Shown here piece by piece: positions 63,194 to 64,000 of a stretch of DNA of 64,000 nucleotides. Each line of letters starts with the position of its first letter. Positions within the stretch are counted from its first letter, which is position 1. This stretch comes from Dipteris shenzhenensis (lineage: Eukaryota > Polypodiophyta > Polypodiopsida > Gleicheniales). The stretch lies in the NCBI GenBank assembly GCA_047967505.1, contig CM106540.1; one strand, given 5' to 3'. The position numbers and the translations under genes are program-made. Below the pieces are notes generated by a model that saw only the letters and a program-made list of their open reading frames with translations, had not been told where the DNA came from and ran no database searches.

Positions 63194-64000
63194 TGTTAAC
63201 AACTGCCAAATGCAGGGTAATCAATGAGTAAAGGTGACCAAGAAAATGATCTACTTCGACAAGACAAGCTCAAGGGAGTTTGATACCCAAATACACCAAG
63301 GTCAAAGATTACAAGCAATCTGCACATGGAAAGAGTATAGCTCAAACTCAGGGAGTTTGATCCCCAAATACACTAAGCCCACCCAAAAGTCCAAAGATTC
63401 CAGGCAACGTGCATAGGTTATATGTTCCAGCTACCCCCGCTCGAAACAAGGAGGTGTTAGAACAAGGAGATGTAAACTTTTGGACCACGAAGAGTGCATG
63501 TGCCTTGCACTGTTCAACTCCACATCCACATGAAATAGTGACACCAACAAAAATAGCCCCGAAAGAAATACAACTCAAACTCAAGGAGTTTGTTCCCCAA
63601 ATATTCCAAAGAAAAGGCTTCCTAGAGCGATATTCAGGATTACCTTTGAGTGTCGCATGGAAGCCTAACCTCGTCACTCTAAGTTTTGAGCTGCGCTCAT
63701 GAGGTTCGAACACCAAACAGGTGAAGATGTAAGGGCGCCCAGGGAGTTTGAGCCCCAAATCACCCGAGCCTAGGAGTGGTGAGGCTAACACAAGTGCTAT
63801 TTGGGAACCAGTTAGGATCACCTCCTAATACTAGGTTTGTCCCAAGCGCTTTAATATGGTTAACACAAGCGCTATTTTTGCTAGTATGGAGAGTCGGTAA
63901 GAATAGCAATATGCCTTGGTGCCCTATGAGCCCAAGAGCCCATGGTTGTAAAGTGAGGGAGAGTGCTAAGAAGAAAAAGGGTTGGCCCTCCCTTCAAAAG
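63194..64000 (+). mobile_element. Probable LTR start, with GGGAGTTTGATCCCCAAAT motif repeats
   Basis: After the polypurine run GGAAAGGGGGCA the sequence continues TGTTAACAACTGCC, as at the start of a plant LTR. The LTR runs off the window. Four copies of A(G/A)GGAGTTTGATCCCCAAATACACCAAG lie at about 63,274, 63,350, 63,583 and 63,741, separated by 76, 233 and 158 bp. ACACAAG(T/C)GCTATTT occurs twice (about 63,789 and 63,862). Confidence 0.55.

Noticed and set aside
1-64000. CRISPR array, bacterial operons or phage
   Set aside because: Repeats are satellite or retroelement type, genes have spliceosomal introns, and the sequence is a plant nuclear genome.

Overview
This window is nuclear DNA of a land plant. 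Blocks of the plant telomere heptamer TTTAGGG sit inside a satellite array, the host gene is a spliced plant-type asparaginase, and most of the rest is decayed transposable elements with plant-type Ty1/copia, Ty3/gypsy and L1 proteins. Long gene-free stretches and heavy element decay suggest a large, repeat-rich genome (gymnosperm or another non-model lineage). The species cannot be fixed from the sequence.

Layout. 0-2.6 kb: AT-rich repeats and a faint copia relic. 2.8-4.7 kb: a decayed two-exon gene with a RING-like finger. 6.5-8.6 kb: a satellite array with two monomer classes, one carrying telomere-like blocks. 8.9-11.9 kb (minus): a transposase-like gene in one continuous frame with one intron and five nonsense codons, preceded on its 5' side by four palindromes TACCTCGATCGAGGTA. 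12.3-24.5 kb: mostly non-coding, with pyrimidine-rich and G-rich tracts, duplications and one LTR with a primer-binding site. 24.7-27 kb (minus): copia gag-PR-IN remnant. 30.8-36.5 kb: an L1-type LINE whose reverse-transcriptase core is inverted within an otherwise forward element. 37.2-38.6 kb: the only intact gene, a four-exon isoaspartyl peptidase/L-asparaginase. 40-42.3 kb: tandem duplications and a LINE ORF1 relic. 42.5-46.8 kb (minus): copia gag-pol. 47.0-50.7 kb: a Helentron-type rolling-circle transposon with Rep (HUH and YxxxY), PIF1-like helicase and a C-terminal APE-like endonuclease. 51.8-55.0 kb (minus): a gypsy element split by a 995-bp insertion with 9-bp target duplications. 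55.5-60.65 kb (plus): a second gypsy element with five zinc knuckles. 60.8-63.2 kb: a fragment of a third element and an unrecognised coding-like region, running into a probable LTR at 63.2 kb.

Only the asparaginase looks functional; it would release aspartate and ammonia from asparagine or isoaspartyl peptides. The rest is a record of nested insertion, local duplication, inversion and nonsense decay. The items most worth following up are the Helentron with its fused endonuclease, the decayed DDE-like transposase gene with its upstream palindromes, and the telomere-repeat satellite beside it.
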